Source of the DNA: Symbiodinium natans
Taxonomy: Eukaryota; Sar; Dinophyceae; Suessiales; Symbiodiniaceae
Length of the DNA: 64,000 bases
Assembly: GCA_905221605.1 (NCBI GenBank)
Contig: CAJNDS010000001.1
Location: 1,592,525 to 1,656,524 of the forward strand
Direction of reading: 5' to 3'
Shown here piece after piece: positions 1 to 11,058 of this stretch (position 1 is its first letter; each line of letters opens with the position of its first letter). The notes under the pieces are model-generated. The model saw only the letters and a list, made by a program, of their open reading frames with translations, made no database searches and had not been told where the DNA came from. Made by a program: the position numbers and the translations under genes.

Positions 1-117
1 AAGCCCTAACCCTAGACCCACAACCCTCAACCCTAAAAACCCTCAACAACCCACTTTCAGACCCCAAAAAAAATCTCTAGACCCCAGGCCCGTAAGACTT
101 CAAATTCTTCAACTTAG

Positions 118-250
118 TAGCCCAGTAGCCACCTTATAATAAGGGCAACCCTAAACCCTAAACCCTAAACCCTAAACCCTAAACCCTGGTTGCTTTAGAA
201 GGAAACCTTGAACCAAAAAGAGGTTAAAGGGTGCCACGGGGCTACCAAGG
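118..250. mobile_element. Family A miniature inverted-repeat element, interrupted by a telomeric array
   Basis: The ends read GTAGCCCAG and GGGCTACCAAG, the family A termini. The centre, which in other copies reads like GGGTACCCTTTTTGGGGT, is replaced by about four CCCTAAA units at 151-186. Both arms are otherwise recognisable, including the internal GGAACCTTGAACC-like stretch. Confidence 0.6.
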
Positions 251-312
251 TCAATAGCTTCACCGTAAACCCTAAACCCTAAACCCTAAACCCTAAACCC
301 TAAACCCTAAAC

Positions 313-3300
313 CCTAATAGCTTCCTCAGGAGCGACGTGAACTCCAAGCCCAACTGGTCTGCAAAAGCAGGGGCGTAGGTTCGACCTCACTTCTAGGGCT
401 TTGGGGCTGCAGGGGCTTTAGGGTTTAGGGTTTAAAAAAAATTAGGGTTTAGGGCTTCTAGGGGTGTTGGGGGTTTTGGGGTTTTAGGGGGGGGTCCTTG
501 GGGTTTTGGGGGTGTCAGGAGTTTTGGGTTTTCAGGATTCTTAGGGTGTCTGGGGTTTAGGGCTCCGGGGCTTTGGGTTTTGGAATTTAGGGTTTAGGGT
601 TTAGGGTTTAGGGTTAAGGGTTTAGGGTTTAGGGTTTCAGGGCTTCAGTGTGTGGAGGCGGGAGAATTTCGGCTACCAGTTTGGCTGTAGAGCTTTGGGA
701 AGGGACCTAAGCCATAACAAGAAAGGGGAATGAGGGCCTACCCTGCATCCTAGAACCGAATCTCGAATTGAGAAGATGGGAGGCTCTCTACATTGTGGTC
801 CCTTGTCGAGGGGGTTCTCATGCATGATATGAAAACATGCATTTCGGGCACTCAGCATGACCATCTTTTCGGAACACTTTCCCTACGGCCAACATCAGCA
901 AGACTGCAAATACTTTAACGCCCCCCCCCCCCCCCCATCCCACTCCCCTTGTTCCTGCGCTTGCGGGGGGGGAGCCCTAGCAATGAGCGGAATAAATCAA
1001 GGTTAAAGGGCCTTAAGGCTACTGTTGCAGTTTGGAGGGTTTCACTTCAAGTAGGCTCACTCTTTCAGGCTCCATGTATCTATATAGTATCTCAAGTTAG
1101 TCCCCATGCAGGTACTTTAAGGCCGAAGTATGTAAGACATTGGTACATGTGGCCTACACCCTAACCCTAAATCCTAAACCCTAGACCCTAAACCCTAAAG
1201 CCTAAACCGGGAAGAAAGCCCCCGGCCGTCCATCAGCTGCTTCTCCAACTGCGGCGTGCGACCATGATGGCGCCTGGGTGAGCTTCCCAAGCTCCACTAC
1301 TTAGAGGGCTTAGGGTTTAGGGTTTAGGGTTTAGAGTTTAGGGTTTAGGGTTTAGGGTTTGTGGTCCAGGGTTTCGGGCGTTTTAGGCTTTAGGGTTTAG
1401 GCTTTAGGGCTACTTGGAGGTTCAGGGTACTTCTTAGCCAACTATAACTGTACGTAGAACCCACCTATTAGCCCCTCAAGTGCCCTGGTATGGTTATAAG
1501 TACAGTCGTACTTGGTTGATATTCTGGAAAAGGGAGCTTCTTGGTAGCCCAGCCACCATATCATGATAATGACACCCTTCTTGGGGTTGGTTGCTTTGTA
1601 AGGGAACCTTGAACCAAAAAAGGTCAAGGGAACCTTGAACCAAAAAGGGTAAAGGGCACCACTGGGCTACCAGAATCAGTTGGAAGCCGACAGGCGTGAG
1701 ACTTCACGGAGTCAGGGCTTAGGGCTTTAGGGCTTAAGATTCTGGGGCTTCGGCCTGATGAGGGGTTTAGCGCTATTTGGGGTTTAGCGTTTAAATTTGG
1801 GCTTCAGGGTCTGTAGGGTTGAGGGCTTGGGGGTTTAGGGCTTTCGGGTTTATGGTTCCATCCACTGAATAAACTATATCCCAAAAAACGGTCAAGTAGT
1901 TCTACGTAGTTCAAAAATTGCCTAAACTAGGATGACCCCTAAAACCCTCTGGAAAAAATCTGGACATGATCCTCTTAAACCCAATAAGGGAAAATGCAAA
2001 ATGTCCCAAGGGCCTACCGAGTAAATGTTGTTTTCTGGACTGCAAAGAAGCTGGACCCAAGAGTAGCCTTGGAATAAGGTGCCCTTTTTGGTTCAAAGGG
2101 GCTTATAAGGGAACCGAAACCCTAAAAAAAAGAGGAAATCACGGCCTACTCCGGGTCCTAGTATCCCTAAACCCTAAACCCTAAACCCTAAACCCTAAAC
2201 CCTAAACCCTAAACCCTAAACCACTCTACTATAGGAAGTCAAGCCCACCTTGCCCGGATGGCGGCGGCGGCCATGTTCTCGACGGTGAAGGTGCCGCCAC
2301 AGACCTGTCCCAGGGTTTAGGGTTTAGGGTTTAGGGTTTAGGGTTTAGGGTACAGGGTTGAGGGTTGAGGGTTGAGGGTTTTTTCCGAAGTTAGGGGTAC
2401 CTTTAAGGTGCTTCCCCTTCTCCTCCCCTTGGGCCTCGAGGTTTTTGCACAGAGTGACTCCTGCCTAGCCCCCCAGGAACTTTCTAGGGAACCTCATGAG
2501 GACCCCTTCCAGCTCTGCACTGTCCAAAAAGGCTCTGTGCGTTTCGCGAGGTGCATTTTCCGAGGCTTTTGCACTGAGTGATTCCTGCCTAAGCCCCAAA
2601 CCCCTAAGGAACCTCATGAGTCATGAGGTCACCTTGCAGAAGGCTCTGTATTGTCCAAGAAGGCTCTGCGCGTTTTGGGGGGCCTGGAAAATGCACGGGA
2701 GTTTTCGGGTTCAGGGTTCGGGTTGAGGGCCGCAAGGATTGCGTGCGTTTTCCGAGATTTTTGCACTACGTGATTCCCCCACAACCCCTAAGGAACCTCA
2801 TGAGGACACCTGCCAGAAGGCTCTGTGCTGTCCAAGAAGGCTCTGTGCGTTTTGGGGGCCCTGGAAAATGCACGGGAGCTTGCGGGTTCAGGGTTAGGGT
2901 TGAGGGCGTTTTCCGAGATTTTTGCACTACGTGATTCCCCCAGAAGTCCGCAAAAAGCTCTGTGCGTTTTAGGAGGCCTGGAAAATGCACGGAGCTTTCG
3001 GGTTCAGGGTGCAGGGTTTCGGGTGTGCGTTCTTACAGGGCCTGAAAACGCATGGGGACATTCCCTTTCTGTACAGAGTTGCTCTTGATTTCAGGACGTG
3101 CGTGCTGAAGACGCAAGTTTCTGGGACGCGCGTGCTGGACGCCGGGACGCGCGTCCCGAGGCAGCTAAGGTACCTTATTGGGGTCCTTACTATCAGGGAA
3201 TCCTACAATTTGGGGTCTACTAAAATTTTCGTAAGCCCCCATTTTGGCTTCAGTGACCACGTTACGACAAGGGTACCCGTTCTGGGGCTTGGTTATTCTT

Positions 3301-6300
3301 AGGGCATAAACCCTAAGCCCCAAGCCCTAAACCCTAAACCCTAGAACCAAAAAAGTGCAAGAAGGGCACCACTGGGGTTCCAAGGATACTTTGCTTCATA
3401 GTGCCTAGACCGGGAACCCAAGCAGAGCCCCAGAAATGGGGCGAGGGGGGGAGGCGCAAGCTTTCTCGTAGGCTGAGGTTGCACCCTAAACCGGGCTCTA
3501 AACCCTAAACCCTAAACCCTAAACCCTAAACCCTAAACCCTAAACCCTAAACCCTAAACCCTAAACCCTAAACCCTAAACCCCGGAAGCGCAAACACGGC
3601 CTCATTGTCCTTGCTCAGGATGTGCCCAGTGTAGCCGGGAATTGCTGCAGTGGCGAGGATTGTCTGCCTGCGGCTTTTACTTATCCATCTGAAGAATGGC
3701 ATGTACTACTACTTGCTTAAGAACCCCCCCCCCCCAAAAAAAAAATTGAAAAAACACAAGAAGCAATAATGAAATAATAATAATAATAGCTCCTTATAAG
3801 GGCAAACTAGGGATTATAATTTTCTGCTTTTTGGGGTTCTTAAGGAAAAAGTAGTGTATGGAATGTGCTTGCAGAAACCCTGTGCATGCGGGATGCGGGG
3901 TTGCAAGAGTCGGAGCCTTGGCGTTGAAGCAGAGTCAGGCGTTGACCGTGCTGAAATGGTAGGCACCTGAAACATGACTGTGCACCAGGGCAAGAAACCA
4001 GCAGGGTTTAGGGTTTAGGGTTTAGGGATTAGGGGCTTGTAGGGCAGTGACGACCGTCTAGCCCATTGCGTACTCTGTGGATGCGCAGCATTCAAGGCAT
4101 AACCCTAAACCCTAAACCCAGGAGCCCGCCGGGATGGGGAGCGGTGGCTCATGTCGAGCTTGCTAGTAGGGAATGAGGGAAGTAGGTACCCTATAGAATC
4201 CCTTAAAGGGTATCTATAGGCTTTGGGGACGAAACCCGTCATTCCAGTAGGCCGAACAACTCATGCATGATGTCTTGGTACTAAAGCCCTGGGCAGGCAA
4301 ACAAGACCCCCTCCTCCCTGCTCCACCCCCCTCCCCCCCACTCCCAACCCAACCCTACACCCGGTGCAGCCACACTCCACTCTCAAAATGGCACTAAACT
4401 CTGGTGGCCCAGTAACCATAACAATAAAATGAGGTACCCTTTTCTGGCCTTCTTTGGGTTGGTACTTTATACGGGAACCTTGAACCCCAAAAAAGGGAGA
4501 AGGGTACCTGGGCTACCAAGCACTATCATCCCTTTTGGCCCTTCATGCTCTTACAGCCGCAGGGAGTCAGAACTATCGGAGAAAAAAGTATGCGAAGTCT
4601 TGAACAGCTGTGGGGAAGGTTCTCAACACTCTGCTCTTTTTTGGGGGGGTTCCTGGTTGTAATACGGGGCCTGATAAGTTAGGATTCTCTCCAGAAGGGG
4701 CATGAAGGGACCTGGGCTTAAGAGAGGGTTTAAGGACGAAGGGTTTAGGATCATACTGAGTGTTCTGGGTGCGACTTTCCAGCCAAACCCTCAGGCAATC
4801 CCCTATCCTTGGAAGCCCTTTGGAGTAAGTGGGGGTCGTCAGGTGGGTTATGGGGAGTAGAATAGGGCTTCTAGGGATACCCCTTAGACATACTAACTCA
4901 AGAAGGGGGCTTACGAAAATAGGGGGCCCTGAATATAGACGCCCAAATAGTAGGATTCGTGTATAATAACGACCGCAAGAGGGTTTAGGGTTTAGGGTTT
5001 AGGTTTAGGGTTTAGGGTTTAGGGTTTAGGGTTTAGGGTAAGCCCTAATTTCGGAAACCCCCAGTAGACTAACGAACTCCAGAAGTCCGAGCCAGCTGCC
5101 ACACTGCCGGCTGTGTCGCCAATTCGCCGGATCTCCTCAAGAGCTGCTGATGAGTGTAGGGGTTTAGGGTTTCGGGTTTAGGGTTTAGGGTTTAGGGTTT
5201 CGGGTTTAGGGTTTAGGGTTAAGGGCCCTACGGTTAGATAACCCAAAACACTTACCAGTAGGGTTTGGGGCTTAGGTTTTAGGGTTCAGAGTTCAGGGTC
5301 TCAAACCAACCCTAAACCCTAAACCCTAAACCCTAAACCCTCAACCCTAAACCCTAAACCCTAAACCCTAAGGGTTGAGGGGCCTGGAGGGTACCCTCAA
5401 GCTCCCTTGAAGGCCTTTGGGCTTAAGCAGGGCCCCAGGCTTGCCCTCTCATGCTCAGGGCTTCAGGGGTTTGCAGCCCTAAACCCTAAACCCTAAACCC
5501 TAAACCCTAAACCCTAAACCCTAAACCCTAAACCCTAAACCCTAAACCCTAAACCCTAAACCCTAAACCCTAAACCCTAAACCCTAAACCGGAACCCTAA
5601 CCTCATACGTGGGCTCTTAACGACCAGAGTAGGTTTCGGGCTTTAGGGCTTTAGGGTTTTAGGGTTTTAGGGTTGTAGGGTTTTAGGGTTTTAGGGTTTT
5701 AGGGTTTTAGGGTTTTAGGGTTTTAGGGTTTTAGGGTTTTAGGGTTTTAGGGTTTTAGGGTTTTAGGGTTTTAGGGTTTTAGGCTTGTAGGGCTGTAGGG
5801 TTTTAGGGTTTAGGGTTTATCCTTTGGGGCTTAGGGCATGCTGAACCCCCCCCTAAACCCTCAACCATGCAAACCCCTATACCCTGCATCCGAAGGCCCT
5901 CAGCAACAAATAATGGCCCACAAAACCGCTAAAAAACCCAACCCGAAACTTGAAAACCCCCAACCCCCCCCCCCCCCCCAAAGCCCAAACCCTAAATCCT
6001 AAACCCTAAAACCCCCCGAAACCCCAAAAATCCAAACCCTGTCAACGGCTCCGGCGTGGCACGTGCAGAGATGGGTCGAAAGCTCCGGCGCCTGGTTTGG
6101 GGGGTTCAGGGTTTGGGGGGTGGTTAGGGGTTTAAGGGTTCAGGGCTTGAGGTTTAAGGTTTAGGGATTCGGGGTTTGCGGTTAAAGGGGCTTAGGTTTA
6201 AGGGCCAATTCAGGTTTAAAGGGCTTCGGGTTTGGGGTTTGCTGGGTGAGTGGCTTGGGGTACGTATGAGATGTTGGAGTGCGTCGGGCTCTTTCAGGGA

Positions 6301-9300
6301 ATGTGGAGAAGCTTAGGGTTGGTTTGGGGCTGAACTTAATACTGAAACAGCATATCCTCGTAGGGAACCCAAACCCCAATTCACAACTACCCAAAATGGT
6401 GAGGACCAGTTAGCGTCAACACAATAGACAGCCTAGTCGCCCCTATAGACCCCGAACACCCAAACAGCACTCTCCGCTGCATACCCTAAACCCTGAACAC
6501 CCAAACAGCACTCTCTGCTGCATACCCTAAACCCTAAACCCTAGACCCTAACCTTCAACCCTAAACCGAAACAAAGCAAAGGGAGGGTCCCAGGCTTGCA
6601 CACCCCTAAACCCGAAACAGGAGGGTTTGGTTTAGGGTTTAGGGTTTAGGGTTTAGGGTTTAGGGTTCAGGGTTCAGGGTTCAGGGTTTAGGGCTTAGGG
6701 TCTTAGGGTTTAGGGCTTAGGGTTTAGGGCTCTATCAAAACTAACAACCCCTAAGCCCTAAAGACTCAAACGACTTGGCCCTGTACGGTGGAGCACTGGC
6801 CGGCGGCGTACTTGGCCGATGTGGCCGTCCTGGGTTGGGGCTTGTGGGGCTTGATGGGGGTTTAGGGTTTAGGGTTTAGGGTTTAGGGTTTAGGGTTTAG
6901 GGGGGTGGGGGGGGGGTTACCCTGCTTGGAGGTTCACGGTACTTACTAACCAACTTACATAACTGTACTTATAACCCACTGATAAGCCCCTGAAGTCCCC
7001 TAATATGGTTATACGTACAGTGACAAGTACAGTCATAATTGGTTAATACCTACCATGGAACCTCCAAAGGAAGCCCTAAACATACAACCCTTTAGGGTTT
7101 AGGGTATAGGGCTTAGGGTTCAGGGTTCAGGGTTTAGGGTTTGGGAAACCCTTGGGTTTGGGCCTGGCTTGTTGAGGGCTTAAGGTTCAGGGTCAGTCTT
7201 CGGGAGGAGCTCTGTCGCCATTGGCGCTTTGGGCGGCGTTTTCGGGGCAGCTGAGGGCGCTAGGGGGGTTTTGGGGTGTCGAAACCCTAAACCTTAAACC
7301 CTAAACCCTAAACCCTAAACCCTAAAGGGGGTTAGGGGGTTGCGGGGGTTTCGAGGGATTTAGAACTTGAGGGGTTTGGGGGTCGCGAAGTACCTGAATG
7401 GAGTTTAGGGATTTCGGGTGCCTGGGGTTTGAGGGGCCTAAAGCCCAAACCCCAAACCCCAAACCCCAAACCCCAAACCCCAAACCCCAAACCCTAAACC
7501 CTAATTGAGGGGTTTAGGGTTTGAAGGTTAGGCTTAAGGCTCCGGTTTACAGGTTAGGGCTTAGGGGTCAGGGTTGAGAGTTGAAAGAGTAGGGTTTAGG
7601 GGCTCAGGCGTGTTTAGGGGGTTGAGGTTGTCTGAGGGGGTTGTGTCGGGGATTGTCCCTAAACCCTACACCCACACCCATTGTCTTGTTGCGGAGAAGC
7701 CTAGGCCCAATCCTAAAGCGCAACCCTACACCATTTTGTGTAGTTTCGAGGGCTTTTCGGGTTTAGGGTTTAGGGTTCTAAGACCCTAAGCCAAAAGCTA
7801 ACCTTACGGCTGAGGCACGGAGGCTGCTGCCGGGCGCCTCCGATGAAGCCGCAAGGCCAGCGTAGAAGGCGCTCGCCTGCTCGCGGTCATTGCTGCCATG
7901 GAGGGGTTTAGGGTTTAGGATTTAGGGTTTAGGGTTTAGGGCCTAGGGTTTCGGGTTTAGGGCTTAGGGGGTCGTTACACGGTCCCTTAGTATGGGCCCT
8001 TGAAAGGGGGTCCTTATATGTCCCTTATATATCCTGTACAAATGAAGGGCCCATACATCAGAACCCTTTAAAGAGAAGGGGACCATGCTAAGGGACCATG
8101 TAACGGCCCCCTAAGCCCTAAACCCTAAACCCTAAACCCTACACCCTAAACCCTAAACCCTAAACCCTAGGGTTTAGGGTGGAGAGCTTAAGGGTTGAGG
8201 GCCTTGGTCCGCAGCAAGTTGTCGCAGAGATGGGTTAAGGTTTAGGGTTTAGGGTTTAGGGTTTAGGGTTTTAGGGTCTTGGGGTTTAGGGTTTAGGGTT
8301 TAGGGTTGGGCCCTAGTAGGCGCTGAGAAGCCCTTAAACCCTTCAAGCAGTAAACCTTACAGCCCTTAAACCCTGAAAGCCCTTAACCCCTTGAACCCTA
8401 AACCGCAAACCCTACACCGAACGACAATCCAAACCCTTAACCCCAAACGCAAGGTTTAGGGTTTCCAGGGCTTTAGGGCTTCTCGGATCAACCCTTCAGA
8501 ATGAACGCAAGATGCGCCTCACACATAGGTGTATTGAGCCTTTGTCCATAAAGCTTACCGGGTTTAGCCAGAGCCCTCAAAGGAGTTTTCTTCGCGCTTT
8601 GTCCAAATATTCTCTCTAGGAAGCCGCCCTAATCTCCAGGGCATCTTAACTTTAGGCTCAAGGCCCCCTCAGCTCTCGAAAACTCAGTAGCACTAAACCA
8701 AGACCCTAAACCCTAAACCCGAAAATCCGAACTGTAAGCCCAAGCCATAGAGCATACCTGGAACTCTACTTACCTACAGTAACTACCCCTCAACTCGTAG
8801 GAATGACCCATTAAGACTGTAGGTCAAGAGAGTCCCGGGGAGACCCTAAACCCTAAACCCGAAACCCTAAACCCTAAACCCCAAAAGCCTAAACCCTAAA
8901 CCCTAAACCCTAAACCCTAAACCCTAAACCCTAAACCCTAAACCCTAAACCCTAAACCCTAAACCCTAAACCCTAAACCCTAAACCCTAAACCCTAAACC
9001 CTAAACCCTAAACCCTGCCTGGGTCTGTGCCAGGGGATTTACTGTACTGCCACGGGAGCTTCCCTGGGCGGGTGCTCTGGGAGAGGGCTTCGGCTGCAGG
9101 ATTGAGAGTCTTGATGCGGTTCTTGCAACCCTAAACCCTAAACCCTAAACCCTAAACCCTAAACCCTAAACCCTAAACCCTAAACCCTAAACCGAGGGTT
9201 CGCCACGAACGGCCGGCCAAGTGCACTAAAGGCTTATGGGATTTAGGATTTGGCCTTGGGGCTACCACGTCCACTGGAACCGACGTACATTTCTAGAGGC

Positions 9301-11058
9301 AGAGGGCCCAAGCCCTAAACCCTAAACCCTAAACCCTAAACCCTAAACCCTAAACCCTAAATCCTAAACCCTAAACCCCTTAGCCGCTGAAACTCTCCAG
9401 TGGTGAGTAAGCCTTTGGGGTCAGAGAAGTCAGGGGCGCACCGGAGCCTCTGAAGTGTACCCTTGGGATTGCACAGGGGCTTAGGGCTTTTTGGGGGTTT
9501 GGGGGTTTGGGGGTTTGGGGGTTTGGGGGTTTGGGGGTTTGGGGGTTTGGGGGTTTGGGGGTTTGGGGGTTTGGGGGTTTGGGGTTGTGGGTTTTGGGGA
9601 ATTGGGGTTTGGGGTTTATAGGGTTTAGGGCTTAGGACACTAACACTAAGCCCCATCCAAACAAATAGAGGTTCCCAAACTCGACGACGAGGAAAAAGGG
9701 AACCCTGAAGCTCTGAAGCCCCTAAGTTATGGATGCACATTGTGTCCTACCATTTGTTTGGAACCCTAACCCCTAAACCCTAAACCCTAAACCCTAAAAC
9801 CCTTTTGGTTTCTCAAGGTCGCCTACACGCCTTGGAGCCGGGTCCCTGGCCGTGGTTTCTGAGGCAGCACACCTGGGGGGGGTTTAGGGTTTCGGGTTTA
9901 GGGTTCAGGGTTTAGGTCTCGTTTTGCGGGGCGGGCTTGTTGTGCCTGGAGGGTTGCTCATTGTGTTTGAGGATTGCGACAATAGAAGGGAATGTTCCGG
10001 TAAAAGGTTGCAGGGTCCAGGGTTTGTGAGGGCGCGTGGAGATATGTCCCGGACACCAAAGCTGCTTTCGTTCAGGGTTTTAGGGTTCTTGTTGGTTTTA
10101 AGCCCTAAGCCCTAAACCCTAAGCCCTAAACTTGGCCCTAAACCCCTATTCTCTAAGTCGCCGCAAATACCCCCTAGTGAAGGCGAAGTATGCCTGCCAT
10201 GGAGGTATTTAGGACCCTAAACCCTCAGCCCTAAGCCCTAAACTCTACAAACCCTCAGGGTTTCTTATGATCAGTATGTACTTGAAGGTTCTCGGGAGTA
10301 GGGCTCAGGATTTTGGGCCCGGGCCCATGACAGGGGCTAAGGGTTTGGTTTAATGAGGTTAGTCCAGTAGCGCTCAGCTGTCAGGGTGTTATTTGTGGTT
10401 TAGGGTTCAGGGGTTCATTGTTCAGGGTTGAATTAGGGGTTTTGAAGTCCCTCCAATGGCACTACCAATGATCTACCGAGAAACTATGAACTGCTTAACA
10501 ACCCCGAAAGTTAAAAACGTATCTGCGTTATTACGGGTAATGGGTAATATTATAATATAGGGATAATTCTTATTTATTCTTTTGGGGTTCTTAAGCAAAT
10601 CGTAGGAAAGGTGTTCCGGGCTGCTGAAAATCAGCAGTTGCTTGCCACCCGGCAGTGTGTGGGAGGCGAAATTCAGAGTTCACGGAGCGGCCCGTGAGAC
10701 TATAAACGGGCTCCTTAAACCCCAGGGTTTAGGGTTTAGGGTTTAGGGTTTAGGGTTTAGGGTTTAGGGTTTAGGGTTTAGGGCCAAGTTTAGGGCTTAG
10801 GGTTTAGTAGGGAGTGTGGGGAATGGATACCCTATAGAATTCCTAAAGGGAATGTATGTAGTCATTCCCTGCCAAGAACCATCCTAAACCCTAAACCCTA
10901 AACCCTAAACCCTAAACCCTAAACCATCCTAAACCCTAAACCCTAAACCCTAAACCCCAAACCCTAGAGAAACTCCTCCCTTGCGGCCCGGTCGGCCACT
11001 CCACGGTGCCAAAGGAAGCCCGACGTTGGCGCATGGTTGTGGAGAGGGAGCCAGCCAT
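313..11058 (-). CDS. Rebuilt 15-exon gene, product uncharacterised, with a GYTG motif (3' end outside window)
   Basis: Exons on the minus strand: 11058-10963, 10713-10649, 9872-9801, 9121-9014, 7892-7803, 7250-7199, 6829-6772, 6091-6044, 5146-5074, 4162-4118, 3966-3886, 3667-3598, 2304-2249, 1273-1208, 358-313. They total 1026 nt, or 342 codons with no stop, and every junction is in phase. All acceptors are AG. Donors are GT except GA after 7199 and 6044 and GC after 3886. The first exon opens with ATG in a CCATGG context. Most of the protein is Ser/Pro/Arg-rich linker. The best-defined part is exons 12-13, with IPGYTGHILSKDNEA followed by VCGGTFTVENMAAAA. This recalls the PGYTG-type motif of FAM166/CIMIP2 ciliary microtubule inner proteins, but that link is my inference. 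Exon 11 and the exon 6 donor are the weakest choices. The start could be internal, and the gene runs off the left edge. Confidence 0.55.
1412..1520. mobile_element. Family C miniature element, right end missing
   Basis: It starts with ACTTGGAGGTTCAGGGTACT and carries the family C interior (AACTGTAC... CCCTCAAGTGCCCT ... GGTTATAAGTACAGT). The expected right terminus ACCATGAACCTCCAAGT is absent, and the copy runs towards a family A element at 1540. Confidence 0.55.
1540..1672. mobile_element. Family A miniature inverted-repeat element
   Basis: The ends are CTTGGTAGCCC and GGGCTACCAG. The interior holds ATAATGACACCCTTC, GGTTGGTTGCTTTGTAAGGG and a duplicated AAGGGAACCTTGAACCAAAA segment. It has no coding capacity. 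It lies in the intron between the exons at 1273 and 358 of the first gene. Confidence 0.65.
3498..3582 (-). repeat. Interstitial telomeric array, CCCTAAA x ~12
   Basis: Near-perfect heptamer array. On the transcribed minus strand it reads TTTAGGG and begins a few bases after the donor of the exon that ends at 3598. Confidence 0.95.
4163..4252. mobile_element. Family B miniature element next to an exon
   Basis: It begins TAGTAGGGAATGAGGGAAG and carries TACCCTATAGAAT and TTAAAGGGTAT, the family B signature seen again at 10805, 19861, 24241, 36966 and 52351. On the minus strand its end CCCTACTAG supplies the acceptor for the exon starting at 4162, so this copy forms the 3' end of an intron. Confidence 0.55.
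4401..4520. mobile_element. Family A miniature inverted-repeat element
   Basis: The ends are CTGGTGGCCCAG and TGGGCTACCAAG, with the usual GGTACCCTTTT, GGTTGG and GGGAACCTTGAACC blocks inside. Confidence 0.65.
5477..5590 (-). repeat. Interstitial telomeric array, CCCTAAA x ~16
   Basis: An uninterrupted heptamer run, followed after about 60 bp by the octamer array at 5655. Confidence 0.97.
5655..5803 (+). repeat. Octamer array TTTTAGGG x ~17
   Basis: The unit is one T longer than the surrounding TTTAGGG heptamers and equals the Chlamydomonas-type telomere unit. It is homogeneous over about 150 bp while neighbouring arrays stay heptameric, which points to local amplification. Confidence 0.95.
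6924..7068. mobile_element. Family C miniature inverted-repeat element
   Basis: The left end is GCTTGGAGGTTCACGGTACT and the right end is TACCATGGAACCTCCAAAGG, reverse complements with few mismatches. The interior contains ATAACTGTACTTATAACCC and CTAATATGGTTATACGTACA, which are also self-complementary, so the element could fold into a long hairpin. Confidence 0.7.
7972..8110. mobile_element. Family D miniature inverted-repeat element
   Basis: The left end TCGTTACACGGTCCCTTAG mirrors the right end CTAAGGGACCATGTAACGG. The interior has GGGCCC and TATATGTCCCTTATATATCC. Relatives lie at 31508-31628 and 56385-56508, with a fragment at 45783. Confidence 0.65.
8888..9016 (-). repeat. Interstitial telomeric array, CCCTAAA x ~18
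   Basis: A pure array. On the minus strand the first TTTAGGG unit provides the GT donor of the exon ending at 9014. Confidence 0.96.
9494..9578 (+). repeat. Octamer array TTTGGGGG x ~10
   Basis: A homogeneous variant of the telomeric unit with no A. The Pro/Lys/Thr-rich open frame across it on the minus strand is a product of the repeat, not a gene. Confidence 0.95.
10805..10880. mobile_element. Family B miniature element
   Basis: Starts TAGTAGGGAGTGTGGGGAAT and ends GTCATTCCCTGCCAAGAACC, with TACCCTATAGAATTCC inside. It lies in an intron of the first gene and is bracketed by telomeric arrays. Confidence 0.5.

Larger units (their letters stand above)
1208..3597 (-). other. Introns bounded by inverted telomeric repeats (clearest examples)
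   Basis: Intron 3597-2305 carries TTTAGGG units (read on the minus strand) next to its 5' end at about 3582-3498, and CCCTAAA units just before its AG at about 2350-2312. Intron 2248-1274 has the same layout: TTTAGGG at 2220-2161 and CCCTAAA at 1360-1309. The two ends of each intron are therefore reverse complements over tens of bases and could pair in the pre-mRNA, looping out about 1 kb. Introns 10962-10714, 9013-7893 and 1207-359 show the same polarity. Intron 9800-9122 is an exception, with TTTAGGG on both ends. Confidence 0.6.

Noticed and set aside
1-600. A true chromosome end at the left edge
   Set aside because: Arrays are short, occur in both orientations and continue at the same density through all 64 kb, so they are interstitial.
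3238-3252. Resemblance to the dinoflagellate spliced leader (CCATTTTGGCTTCAG)
   Set aside because: Two mismatches in 15 bases, no leader start or Sm-site context, and the stretch overlaps a dispersed repeat (family H). Chance similarity is likely.
4118-4164. The ATG in the exon at 4162-4118 as a gene start
   Set aside because: The exon joins in phase with the upstream exon at 5146-5074 and follows a family B element that provides an acceptor, so an internal exon is more likely.
9357-9740. Pro/Thr/Lys-rich minus-strand ORF of 127 codons
   Set aside because: It consists of TTTGGGGG units read in a frame without stops. Similar artefacts occur at 14836-15099, 16995-17206, 38771-38986 and 60132-60369.
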